DNA of 64,000 nucleotides, taken from Ianthella basta (lineage: Eukaryota > Porifera > Demospongiae > Verongiida > Ianthellidae). Made by a program: the position numbers and the translations under genes. Below, one piece after another: positions 1 through 12,000 of this stretch. The notes below the pieces were generated by a model. The model ran no database searches. It was not told where the DNA came from and saw nothing but the letters and a program-made list of their open reading frames with translations. Numbering within the stretch: the stretch's first letter is position 1; every line of letters starts with the position of its first letter. The stretch lies in assembly GCA_964019415.1 (NCBI GenBank), contig OZ025875.1, forward strand, positions 4,773,411-4,837,410, in the 5' to 3' direction.

Positions 1-200
1 TTGCAGTGGAAACCTGCGGCACAATAGGTCCAGATTCATTGAGTTTCCTCCGAAACCTAGGCCGCAGGCTGAAGGCAACCACAGGGGAGCCTCAGTCTTT
101 CGCCTACCTGCTCCAGCGACTATCTGTGGCTATCCAGATGGGGAACTCTGCCTCTGTGCAGAGCACTTTGGAGCTGCCAGGACTCCAGTCTATTGATTGA
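1..200 (+). mobile_element. R2-like retrotransposon, C-terminal end (fragment)
   Basis: The open frame from the window edge to about position 200 matches the C-terminal end of the R2-like element at 36.1-39.0 kb. Shared features are the stretch around VAVETxG, then TGEPQS and the repeated pattern LLQRLSVAIQxGN. It stops at a TGA next to a TTGA-repeat tail, the kind of simple-sequence tail many non-LTR elements carry. The 5' part lies outside the window. Only the last 65 or so codons are visible, so it is certainly a partial copy here. Confidence 0.7.
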
Positions 201-371
201 TTGATTGATTTAATTGAATTGATTTGATTGATTTTATTTGATTTAATTCATCAGTATGATTGTTCAATTAATGTAATGCGTATCTGTGTCTCTTTGTCTT
301 ATAATAATAATTATCATTATTATCATTTATTACTACTATTATAATAAAGTGACCCTTTACACATTATGTTT

Positions 372-442
<71 letters not shown>

Positions 443-556
443 ATAATAATAATTATAATTGATCAGATTAACTCTAAGGACAAAGTGAAGACAATTAATT
501 ATTAATCACATGCAATCATTCAAATTAAAAAATTGTGTCAATTTCAATTCATGCAA
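201..556. repeat. AT-rich simple repeats between two retroelement tails
   Basis: TTGA-type repeats are followed by AAT triplets (about 385-411) and an A run at about 411-440. The stretch lies between the 3' tails of two oppositely oriented R2-like fragments and probably consists of their tails. No gene is seen. Confidence 0.7.
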
Positions 557-1736
557 TCACTCAATCAGGCCAGACTTGAGCGGGCCTGCGGTACCCATCG
601 CAGAGGCACAATTGCCCCGCTGCACCGCCACGGAGAGCCTCTGAATGAGGTAAGTGGTTGCTGCCTCTTCGCCCGTGGACTGGGTCATTCGGTTGCCCAG
701 TTCTTTGAGGAGTGCCTTTGTGCGGGGGCCAAACACCCCAGTCGTTTCCACTGCGATTGGGGAGAAGAGGTGGGCTGGAGTGAGGTGCGCATACTTAGCC
801 ACTTTCCTCTCCTCCGCCATTGCTGCTACTGCTCCGGCTTCTCTAGTGGCGGTGGCTGAGTAGGATGGGGCAATAGTGTTCTGATACCGTATATCGCAAA
901 ATTTTCGCAACCTAAAAATTTTGTGAATCGCTGCCAAAATGGGGTGTCAGAAATGTTCGCGAATAAAAATTTTGCGAAGGAGATTCTACAAAGGTGGACA
1001 TTAAAGCCCTTTTAGTGTAAATAGCAGAAGCAATCGCTTCTGAAATCAAGCAAATGAAAGAGCTACATGCCGTTTGTTCATTCGCCATTTTATTATGACA
1101 TCACCTACGTACACAAGTTATTATTATACCATAAGTATTATATGCATATAAAATTCGCGATAGAAATTTTCGTGAATTTGTCAATTCGCGAAATTCGTGA
1201 AAATTATTGGTTGCGAACATTTTGCGATATACGGTAGGTCACGTTCCAAATGAGGAGTTTCTCACTCCTCCAGGGGACCACTGTTACGCCATCTGGTCGT
1301 TTCCCATCCGTTTGATGGAGGCCAGATGGCTCCAAACGCGATGGTATCTTGGCTGATGTCAGAGCTCTCTTCATGATATCGTTCATCTCTGCGTGTCTGT
1401 GGTGGCGACCTTCACTCCAGCGGCAGCTCAATCCATGTGTAGCCAGGCTGTCCACTTCCTCCCCACAATGAGTGCAAGAGTGAGGTCTGCACAAAAGGAC
1501 ACCCAGGCGAAGGCCTGCGGCCACCCTGATGGTGTTGTCATCCATGCGTAGGCCAAGCGTCAAAATGGGCAGAACATTTAGCCACGCCCCCGACTCCTTG
1601 GCTAAGGAGGCAAGCAGGCGGGCACGCGATCTGGGGTCTGGGGCTGATTTAAACAATGTTTCAGCCAGTGCAGATGCCCTTGGTTCATTCCAAGACCTCT
1701 GCCTATGTTGTTCCCCTTCCTCAGGAGGCACCCGAT
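557..1736 (-). mobile_element. R2-like retrotransposon fragment, split by a MITE
   Basis: This minus-strand coding remnant covers the end of an R2-like polyprotein. Positions 1736-1237 encode a CCHC-type finger (CTHC, then HGLSC), an RH motif, and the restriction-like endonuclease segment with KRPDG followed by the WNVT strand. Positions 884-557 encode the remaining C-terminus through SVAVQRGN to the stop. The piece is 5' truncated near 1740, as usual for target-primed insertion. The insertion at 887-1234 cuts it; with the insert and one TA removed, the two frames would be continuous. It is a dead fragment with no reverse transcriptase domain. Confidence 0.75.
887..1234. mobile_element. Tc1/mariner-type MITE with 26-bp inverted ends
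   Basis: This 348-bp insert begins CCGTATATCGCAAAA and ends with the reverse complement of the same sequence. The ends pair over about 26 bp with one mismatch. It is flanked by TA on both sides (885-886 and 1235-1236), the target duplication of Tc1/mariner elements. No coding frame lies inside, so it is non-autonomous. It sits inside an R2-like reading frame and is therefore younger than that copy. Confidence 0.8.
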
Positions 1737-1739
1737 GAA

Positions 1740-1971
1740 TTTATTTAACACGATTAGTTTCTCAGCATTTGATAATTATAGTTAGTTATAAATATAATTA
1801 ACTAAAAGCTCAAAAGCCTTACTAAATTATATACTAGTTATAGTTACAATTAACCACAATAACACTAATTTATTGATGTACCTAACGTTCTGAATGTGGA
1901 TATGGGTGTCCTAGGGCGGATCAAGAAACTTTTATGACTACTTTTCCAACACATATAGGTACGTATATAGC

Positions 1972-2002
<31 letters not shown>

Positions 2003-3057
2003 AAGCATAGACATTATTAGACTGATACATGCAAATACTAGCCAGAGGTGATCTGACCAGTTTCTGGAAACCTTGGAAACACCCCTGAATTCGCCCTTGG
2101 GTGTCAGTGTTTGCCTTATGGAGGAGTGTGCTGGCTAAAGAGGGAGCCATTAGCACTGCCATTTTACAATGGTCCATTTGCAGCACAGTAACATTTGGAG
2201 CTGTATCTTGCAAGTTAAATTTATTTTTGATAGGCTTTTTGTCATTACCAAACTACTAACACATGCTTCTAAACATATTTTGTTCGTTTGAAAGAAGAGA
2301 AATAGCAACAAAGATGATTTTTAACCTTCCAAAACAATAGACCTCAAGCGCCACCATGTTTTGCCCAGTAAATATAATACAGTGCATTATTGACCAGTAA
2401 GGTAATCACGGGTAATTTCGTAAAAACCTGACACTTTCTCAGTCATACAAGCAAATGACAAGAATTCTTTGAAAATGGTAACTGTCAAGGCGAAGTGCTA
2501 ATGCTTGCTAGTATTCTAATAGCAAACTGTCCACTCTAGAGTTGCCTAGCGATCTCCAGAAGTATGGAACAAAATCACTGTTAAACACCCTGGACGGATA
2601 ATTTCGGAAATTGGCCACTACTGTTCTCAATTGGTAAAATTGTTTCTTTTGTAGCAATGATAGCGTGTGCTCATCTTAGCAACATTTTGGTGCTAGCTGT
2701 GTATGTATGATGAAGCTTACAGTTCTTACTGGCTTCCCATTGTAATGCAGTTAGGATGCTCGGTAACCGTATCATACGGTATGGATTCTCACACTTCTGA
2801 GCAATTTAAGCACCGGCTGCTTCTTTTTCTAGTTATGAACTCTTTCAATGCTGCCCCTAGCTGCTCTTTCCACCAGATACGTAGGTGTTCTCATTCACTT
2901 GGACAAACATTTCTATTTCCTGGATGTAGGTTGAGGACAAATGGACATCACATAAAACCTATTACATTGTCTACTTGCAATGTACATATGTAGGAACTAT
3001 CTGTACCATGCACGTTTTAATTTAATGTCAAACACAGAGCAATTCTTTTATTTGCAG
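1740..3057. other. AAMP intron or upstream DNA, no recognised gene
   Basis: AT-rich sequence with a TA dinucleotide run at about 1971-1999. A stretch at about 2037-2095 recurs at about 60028-60080 with few changes, so it is a dispersed repeat. I looked for the AAMP WD40 exon that should precede 3058 and found none here. The open frame at 2703-2993 does not resemble AAMP. Confidence 0.5.
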
Positions 3058-6000
3058 GTCACTCTCTGCATGCATCTCAAGTTAATTGTGTGGCTGCCCA
3101 TGAAAATGGTCACTTAGGGATCAGTGGGTCAGCGGACTCAAGTGCAAAATTGTTTAACTGCTCTACAGGGAAGGTAAGCCCAGTAGATATGTTATGTAGT
3201 TTACAGTATCTTTGAGGAAGTAGAGAGTCTCAACTGACCTAATCAAACTTACACTTTTTGTGCAATTGTTGGTTTAGGATTATAATATGCTTTTCAGAAG
3301 TTTGGAATGTATCATCCTTTTTTCTACATGAGTTGTAGGTGTAGTTAAAAGGTGTCCCACTAAATGTGACAGCTATTTAATTGATGAGGCAAACTTTTAT
3401 ACAATACAATTGGTGTGTCCAACCCTATTTGGCTATTTTCTATACTCCACATTTGAATAGAAGGCTATTCAGACATACCTACTCAAATCCTAACACTGGT
3501 TGTTCATTCTAATAAGCCCTCCAGATCAACTTGTGGTAATATGCATCAAGCTGTTTCTTTGCATTCAATTTCCCTTATATACATATGCTCACTGCTACCA
3601 CAGTGTATGTGGCGAAGGTGTTGCTAGTCTACGGTACAATTCATAGAAAAGGTAATAATAATTCCGTGTAGCTGTAATTCACATGTACCATTTATGTGGC
3701 AAGAACGATACGGAAGATGCTCTATAAAAGCAGCTTTATGTAAACTGTACAATCGTTTCCTTGTAACTGCTAACACAGCTGTCAGAGACCACGGGCAAGG
3801 CTCTTTTGCGCTACTTTGACAATGATTCGACCAGGTATGATGCCCCAGGAGTACGTGGAAAACCTTTCCATGCTGCACAAAGCAAAATGCTAAAATCAAT
3901 TGAGAACACTTCAGATGCAATAAATTTACAGCTAAGACAAAAACACTAACTACTAATCTCCGAAGTTTAATTGATAAATGATATACAGAATCGCTAAATG
4001 CTACTGTTTCTTGGTTCACCCTTTTCTATAAACTGTACCGTAGGACACCAGGCGTTCAAGTGTTCCTCTAGGACACATATCATTGAGTAGTGTCTCCCTA
4101 GGACACCAGTCATTGACTAGAGTCTCCCTAGGGCAGCAGTCATTGATTAGAGTCTCCCTAGGGCAGCAGTCTTTAAATAACGTCCCCCTAGGACACCAGT
4201 CATTGAATAGTGTCCCCCTAGGACTCCAGTCATTGAATAGTGTGCCCCTACGACACCAGTCATTGAATAAGGTGCTATGGGACACCAAACATTACATGGT
4301 GTCCCCCTAGGACACCACATATTAAGTACAATCCCCCTAGGACACCAGTCATGGAGTAGTGCCCATGTAGAACACCAGTCATTGAACACATAAGTGTCCC
4401 CCTAGGACACCACACATTGGATGCAGTCCCCCTAGGACACCAGTCATTGAATAAGGTGCTATGGGACACCAGACATTGCACGGTGTCCCCCTAGGACAGC
4501 ACACATTGAATACAGTTCCCCTAAGACACGGGTTCTTTAATAGTGACCCCCTCAGACCTCACACATGCAATAGTGTCCTAGGACGCCACACATTGAATAG
4601 TGTCCCCCTAGAACACCACACATTAAATAGTGCCCCCTAGAACACCACACATTGAATGCAGTCCCCCTAGGACAGCACACATAGAATAGTGTCCTCTAGA
4701 ACACCACTCATTCAATAGTGTTCCCCTAGGAAACCACACATTGAATAGTGTCCTCCTAGGACTCCAGTCATTGAATACTGTAATGTCCCCCTAGGGCACC
4801 AGTGGTTGAATATGGTGCTATGGGTCACCAGACATTACACGGTGTCCCTCTAGGACAGCACACATTCAATACAGTCCCCCTAGGACACCAGTCATTGAGT
4901 AGTGTCCACATAGAACACCAGTCATTGAATGCATAGTTCCCCTGGAACACCACACATTGGATAGTGTCCCCATAGGACACCAGTTCTTGAATAGTGACCC
5001 CTAGAACACCACACATTGAATGCAGTCCCTCTAGGACACCAGTTATTGAATTGTGTCCCCCTTATACCTCACACATACAATAGTGCCCCCTAGGACACCA
5101 CACATTGAATAGGGTCCCCCTAGGACAGCGCACATTGAATAGTGTCCTCTACAACACCACTCATTCAATAGTGTTCCCCTAGAACACCACACATTGGATA
5201 GTGTCCCACTAGGACACCAGTCATTGAATAGTGTGCCCCTAGGAGTCCAGTCATTGAATAATGTCCCCCTAGGACACCAGTCATTGAATAAGGTGCTATG
5301 GGACACCAGACATTGCACGGTGTTCCCCTAGATCACCACGCATTGAATACAGTCCCCCTAGGACACCAGTTATTGAATAGTGTCCCCCTAGGACACCAGT
5401 TATTGAATAGTGCCCCCCTAGGACACCAGTCATTGAGTAGTGTCCATGTAGAACACCAGTCATTGAATGCATAGTGTCCCCCTAGGACACCTCACATTGG
5501 ATGCAGTCTCCCTAAGACACGAGTTCTTGAATAATGACCCCTAGAACACCACACATTGAATACAGTCCCCCTAGGACACCAGTTGTTGAATTGTGTCCCC
5601 CTCAGACCTCACACATTCTATGGTGCCCTAGGACGCTGCACATTGAGTAGGTTCCCCTTAGGACATCAGTCTTTGAATAGTGTAGTAGCACAGCACTTAA
5701 ATGGATAAATCACTTCCGCGCTATGTGTTGGCCATCTTATTGTGACATTTGCATAAATTATAATGATGGGGGAGAAATTTCGTGAAGGAAAATTTTGTGA
5801 GTTTGGTCAAATTGTGAAAATTGCGAACATTAAATCTTGCAAAATTTTCCCGCTATATGGTATTCAAAGATTACTGGTTCCATGGTTTAAGAGTACCATA
5901 ACCAAAATGGAAGTACTCTTCTTATTACCTTATACTTGGTTAAAGGCTTAACCCAGTATGCATACTAGTATTTGGGGATATCACAATATGCAGACATACA

Positions 6001-9000
6001 TCTAGGTAGCCATGTTGATGAGCCTGTGTTTCTGATTGATAGTTTACCTACCCCAGTAGTGGGTTAGTTGTATGAATTTTGGGTGGCCAAAAGTGCCCTA
6101 CATTTGTCCCATTTCTGACTTTTATTGGTGGTTGTTCTGTTCTATTTACACTATTTACAGTACTTAAACTGAATGGTGTTGAGCATATTTGATCTAATGG
6201 CATGCTCTAATGCATATGTAAACACTCGTTCTTGCACATGATTTCAGAGCTGCACACTGAGTGAGATTGTGACCCTAATGGACTACATTTGGTCATCTTG
6301 AGAAACCTGTGTGGCCTTCGCTGCATAGACTTCCAAGTTGACAGACTATGGTGTACTGCTCAAACATATTATCCAATGTATTGCCAAGTTTTCTTCATTG
6401 AGAATTCTCATCATTTGTGCTCTATTTCATATGCAGCTTCTTGGATAATTTTAATAGCGTCTATTTTAGTGGTTATATACTGTGTTTTTGTAGATTATCT
6501 GTGATTTACAAGCTGAGAGCATCAGAGAATCAGTGGAATCTGCTGCATTTTGCAGAAGGTCAGAGGAGATTTCTGTTACCTATTGTACGTATGTGCCCAG
6601 CTGACATACTGTGGTGTACGTTTACTGTTTTTCTTCCTGGTGCAGTGTGCCTCTTGCTGCAGTTGGTTCCTTGGATGGAGCAATTGGCATATGGGATGTA
6701 TCTGTAGGCATCTTACGTGAAATCTGCCATGTTGAAGTAAGGTTCAGTGCTTGAGGCTGTGTCAATCTTTCTACTTATGACAGGCTGCATATGCATGCTG
6801 GTTTGACAGCCTTCACGTCTCAAATCTACATACATAGAAATAAATGAACATTTTCTACCAAAATAGTTGGGATATAGGGATGCTGTATAAATGAGAGGAA
6901 CAGATAAAGGCTGTTGCACAATAAAACACTAACCACATCCCTACATCCATTATTGTTTCACCATCTAATATGGCTCTATATCCTTGGATGTAGGGACTCT
7001 GGTTACTGTTCCACTGTGCAACAGCCTTTATCTGTTTCTGTCCTTTGTGCCATCTCTACATCCCTACTATTTTCATAGAAAAATTTTATATACGGTATTT
7101 CTAGTTTCTGTATTTTATGGTATGCAAAAAAGCTGCTCATGTTAAGCTTGCAGCTTGACATGTGCAGGACGTCCTTGCAGGTATTGGACCACATTTGTGT
7201 AATCCTGGAGCTCAAGGTGTCAGCTAGCACATATGTTTCCCCACCAAAAGAACTTAGAAACAATTAAAAAGTGGCGGGTAAATGCATGACAATGGATGTC
7301 CTTTGAAATGGTGTGCAAGTTAAACTTCAGTCGAAGTTGACTGCATAAACACCTCCATGGAGGCATTACTTTTGTTACTAACTGAAGGAGGGCTAAGTGA
7401 GCAACTGTAGCTTAACTGTTTGGTTTTGTCTTAAAATGGCATCTCATACGTAGCAACATCTCACAAGTGCCTGGAAACTTCCATTTGTGAAACTTGCTTG
7501 CTGAGCTACAGTATCTAATGAACAAAGAACATAGATACAGCCAAAGAACAAAGATACAGACAGTTGAAAGCAGCATAGTACTGTGATTAAAGCATTTCTA
7601 TAACTTGCTATAGTTTGCATGCTATTGCTGTCTGAGAAGAAAAAGAATAAGACAAAACACAGAAATGTTGAGGTAATTTTCTGTGGAAGCGCACACTATG
7701 GCTTGGAAGTAAGGCTATTCCTAAGTGGTATACAACCAACACTTCATCACGGCAGGCTTTTTCTGACAGTTTTTAGCACTTTATGAGAATAGTACTTCTT
7801 TTTGTTTGTACGAAATGTTCAGCTTCTTCTCCTAAATCATACAGTGCACTGATTGAAGTCCCAGCGTGATGACAGCCACAGTATTTGAGTATCGCTTGAG
7901 CCACTTGAGGATTTCTTGGCCAGCTGACCCTGGAAGGTTGTAACTTCTCAATCATGGCATTTGTCATTAGCCAGTTTTCACAGCCAAACACGCGTATGCT
8001 GGCATCACACATGACTCCACCATTTATCAGGAAGAGAGGTGGCTAAGGTCACCCTGGAACATCCCGATGTTACGACATAGAAAGAAAAGTCCTGGCTTTC
8101 CTTGTGTTTTCTGCTATGAAATGACAGGCCAGCAGGTGTCTCTGTCACCAGAAAAGCACGCACTTGCCAGCATGCACCCTTGGTTGGCCCCCCCCCCCCC
8201 CCCCCCCCCCATGCAGTGCACAACTTCTACTGAGACAACCACTTCGCATCTGTCTTCATTCAGGCTCAGGAATGTCTTCACAATTTTTATGCATGGCTTA
8301 GTTCTGTGCTATACACCATGGGTGCGTAAACCACGTTTGCTCAGCTCAGTGACTACTGGAATACCCTGAAGGGAAGGCCTTGCACTTGATAAGGACAGTG
8401 GAGTATTGTCTAACTTCTACTGTATGGCTGTTTCAAAGCATTCCCTGGCCGTCCAGCTGTGTGTGTATGCTGCCACAGTACAGGGTGGGCTTATCTTAAT
8501 CTTACAAAAACACACTAAAATTGGGCCAAATTTTGCAAACATTTTCTGTCCCATGAATTTCCCACTGTGTGGTAGTAAGAACAAGGGTATACCATATGTC
8601 GCAATTTTTGCAACAGAAACATTTCAGGAATCACTTGCAATAAGGGAGTCAGGCACAAATTTCACAATGAATGCTCTCGTACATTATGCAGTACTATAAT
8701 ATGGCGGTTGTAATATTTCTGTGTAGCTCACCAGACTGCTGATCATCCAATCTCTCATTCAGCTCCTGCAGATTGTGTTGTAGTGCTTCCTCAGTTTCCG
8801 CCAGCATCACCAGGTCATCTGCAAACAATAATACCTCCAACTGCCCTGTAGATAGTTGTACACTGTGTGAGGACTGCGTCTGAACGAGAAGCGTCGTTCA
8901 CACTAACAACGTGACTGAACTTCAATAATAGCAGCAACCAACAATACAACAGCTGCAAGGACTTATATAGGACTGTTACACAGCTGCAACACCACTAATG

Positions 9001-12000
9001 GTTCACTAGTACACAGTTCAGAGTTACACAGACTTACACATAGCTGCACACACAACATCGAGTAAACAGATAACACCAGTTCATCACACACTGCCATAGA
9101 ACTTCTTCCTTGCTTCTGACACTATTCTGTCAAAACGATTTTAAAAGCCACGGGGATAGGGAACAGCCGTGCCTTACTCCACTCTTAACCTGAAACCGTG
9201 ATGACTCCTTACCTCCTACTCTCACTCTCGCCAACCATCTTCATACAGACTCTGAACTGCTACTTACAACTTTCCACTCACATCATAATCTTTCAGTGCC
9301 ACCCACAGCTTCTCTCTGCTTACACTTTCATAAGCTTTCTCCAAATCTATGATTACTGCTTATAACACCTTGTCCTTCTTGATGACTTCAAACACCTGCC
9401 TCACAGCAAAAGCTTGATGGATACGCCTTCTACCAGCTCTAAATCTCCCCTGTTCATCCATCACCAGCACATTCGTTTATACCTTGAATCTATCACTGAC
9501 AATCCTAGCATAAATCTTCCCCACCCCAAACTTATTCCTCTGTAATTACCACACTCTGTTCTACACCCCTTCTTATAAATAGGTATGATGATAGCCTCCC
9601 TCCACTATTGAGGGGTCTTTCCACTTCTCCAAACGACATTCAAAATTTCATACAGCCACTGCACCATTGTGTAACCACCAGCCTTCACCATCTCTACCTG
9701 AATACCACATACACCACCTACTTTCCAATTTTTCGTCTTCTTCACTGCCCCTCCTCACTTCCTCCACACCGATCTCTTCTTCTTCACCCTGTACCTCCCT
9801 TCCCTCTATTCTAATCTCTTCTCCACTTCCTGCATTACCATTGAGGAGATTATCAAAATGTGTCCTTCATCTGCTCAGTGCCTCCTCTCCGGATCTTAAC
9901 TCTCTGTCTAGTCCCTTGATGTGTGTGGTTGTCACCCTCTCTTTAGTCTTCACCTTTGACCAAAACCTCTTCTGCATTCCATTGGCATCCCTCTCCATTT
10001 CTTTTCCCAGCCTTATCCACTCCTCATTCTTGGCCTTTCTAACTCTGCACTTCGCCTCCTTCTTGGCCTCATGGTAGGCGAGCTTTGCTTCCTCAGACTG
10101 TTGACTCAGCAATCTTCTGTATGCTATCTTCTTTGCCCTAACTGCATCTTGTACCTCCTTACTCCACCAGGCTGTTCTGTGCCCCCCCTCCCCCCCCCCC
10201 CCCCCTTACTGGTCCTCGACATTTCACATACAGTACTTCCACAGCTGATCTCAAGATCCCTTCTTCTAACTCCACGCAGGCTGCTTCTACGTCATCTTCC
10301 CCTTGTTTTCTAATCACCCTGTACCTATTTCTCAGCCTAGCCTCAAACTCCCACCTTACTACCTTATTCCTCAGCTTCCTAACCCTGATGTTACAATCAC
10401 CTGTTCTGCTTTCTCTATAGGCTTCTTTCCTTCCATCTTATGCTTGATTATCATCAACAACAGGTAGTGATCACTGCCTATCTCTGCCCCTCTTAGCACT
10501 TTTACATCTCTCAGTTGGCCTTTCATTGTTCTCCTCACCAAAATATCTATAATGGATCTTTGGTTCCTCCCTCTACATTCCCATGTAAACTTATAGATCT
10601 CTTTATGTTGAAACCATGAATTTGTGATCCGCAGATTATTCTCAGCACAGAATTGCAGCAACCTCATGCCATTTCCATTCTCCACTACCTCTCCATACTT
10701 CCCAATAACATCACCACATTATAATAGCAAACATTCGTAAAAGTTCAATATAATATTATTGATTGCAAAATTGTGACATAATTATGGTATACTTGTGTAG
10801 AAGTGAAATATCAAGTGTGCACTAAGAAATGCCCAAGCTTTGTACTTCCGCATCTAATTCTTTCTCTCTACAGGCCGGAATAGTTAAGATCATCTGGTCT
10901 CAGGGTACTGCTATGCTTTACTCAGCCTCTCTGGATGGACTCATTCATTTGTGGGATGGTAGAACAGCTAAAAGAGAGCGCACCTGGTCTGGACATACAG
11001 ATAGTATACTTGATGTGGCTCTTAATGAGTAAGTATGTGACTGTGTTTCTGGCTGTTGTGAGAATACAACTGTATATACAGTAATGAGCATGCTTTGGTA
11101 AGTAATTTGACTAGCAGCTGGATTTACTTGACTTTGGATAAACAAGCATTTCTCTGTAGTTTTCTCCGGTAACTCTGCTAGCCATGCTGAATGGCCAAAT
11201 GTCAATTGTCAGATTTGTAAATCAGACATTTGGCCCTATTTAGTGTCCTCCCCAAAAGACATGATGATCTACAATGCAAGTGAAACAAGGAAACATACTG
11301 TATGTATATAATGTAAGTTGTTGCTAAAATATCTATCTGAGGGTGTCTATATCAACTGAGGTGTAGCTGAGGTTGTTATACTGCCCAAGGGTAAATACTA
11401 ATGAGCTGCTGTTCTAACTTAAAATACTTGTTTGTGAGGATGTGTTCAGTTTGATGCTTGCCAGTAATGTGTAATGCATGTGCTGTCCATGATTTACTAT
11501 TGGTGCTTGCTTGTAATATTGTAATGTTAGGCCTGACATTGCTCTATATTGCTCTATATGCTCCTAAAACGTATCAATGAGTTAACACTGAAAATCATGT
11601 CCATGCAACCTTGCTTTTTTGCTGAAACTGCGCTGTAACTCAGGTAGTTCCTCTACTGCCAATTCTCAGTTGCACTTTCTCTTGCAGTATATCCTGGCAA
11701 TTGCTTACCCTGCAACATCTAGTAGGGCTATCTCATGCCAACTATTGCAGTTATAGTCCCCTTCTTTGAAAGGGGTACTACATCAACACATTCTTTTGGT
11801 ACTACACTCCCCTCTATACCCTATGGACCAAATTCAGCAGCAGTTCAAGAAACACATCTACACAGCACATTGCCATCACTGTTTCGGGCAGGATGTCAAG
11901 AGCTTACATTTGTCTTACCATTCTGCAACTTTCTATTCTGGCTCGCTAGACCGTCCCATCTAAACGCCGGGCGCTTAGCATTGCCCCTGGTGCATAGATG

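Larger units (their letters stand above)
8735..10720 (-). mobile_element. LINE (endonuclease + reverse transcriptase), decayed, interrupted
   Basis: Minus-strand pieces follow in order: the end of an AP-type endonuclease (10685-10371; NGMRLLQFCAENNLRITNSW, then GAEIGSDHY), a basic linker (10112-9867), reverse transcriptase block (about 9640-9130; NYRGISLLSVVGKIYARIV, then EKAYESV), a solo LTR at 8866-9088, and the continuing reverse transcriptase with FADDLVMLAE (8865-8735). Stops and frameshifts break it. It has the layout of an RTE/L2-like LINE; the clade is not assigned. It lies in the AAMP intron between exons 6646-6736 and 10874-11028, opposite to the gene. Confidence 0.78.

Noticed and set aside
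2703-2993. 96-codon frame upstream of the first AAMP exon
   Set aside because: It does not resemble WD40 sequence and has no donor matching the phase needed at 3058.
4016-5318. Several open frames on both strands with decapeptide repeats
   Set aside because: They come from the 30-bp minisatellite, whose unit length keeps codon phase. They overlap, shift frame and have no splice or start context.
4040-5680. CRISPR-like regular array
   Set aside because: The whole unit repeats; there are no unique spacers between constant repeats, and the context is an animal intron.
9608-10313. Serine/proline-rich plus-strand frames
   Set aside because: They are antisense shadows of the minus-strand LINE and a C run.
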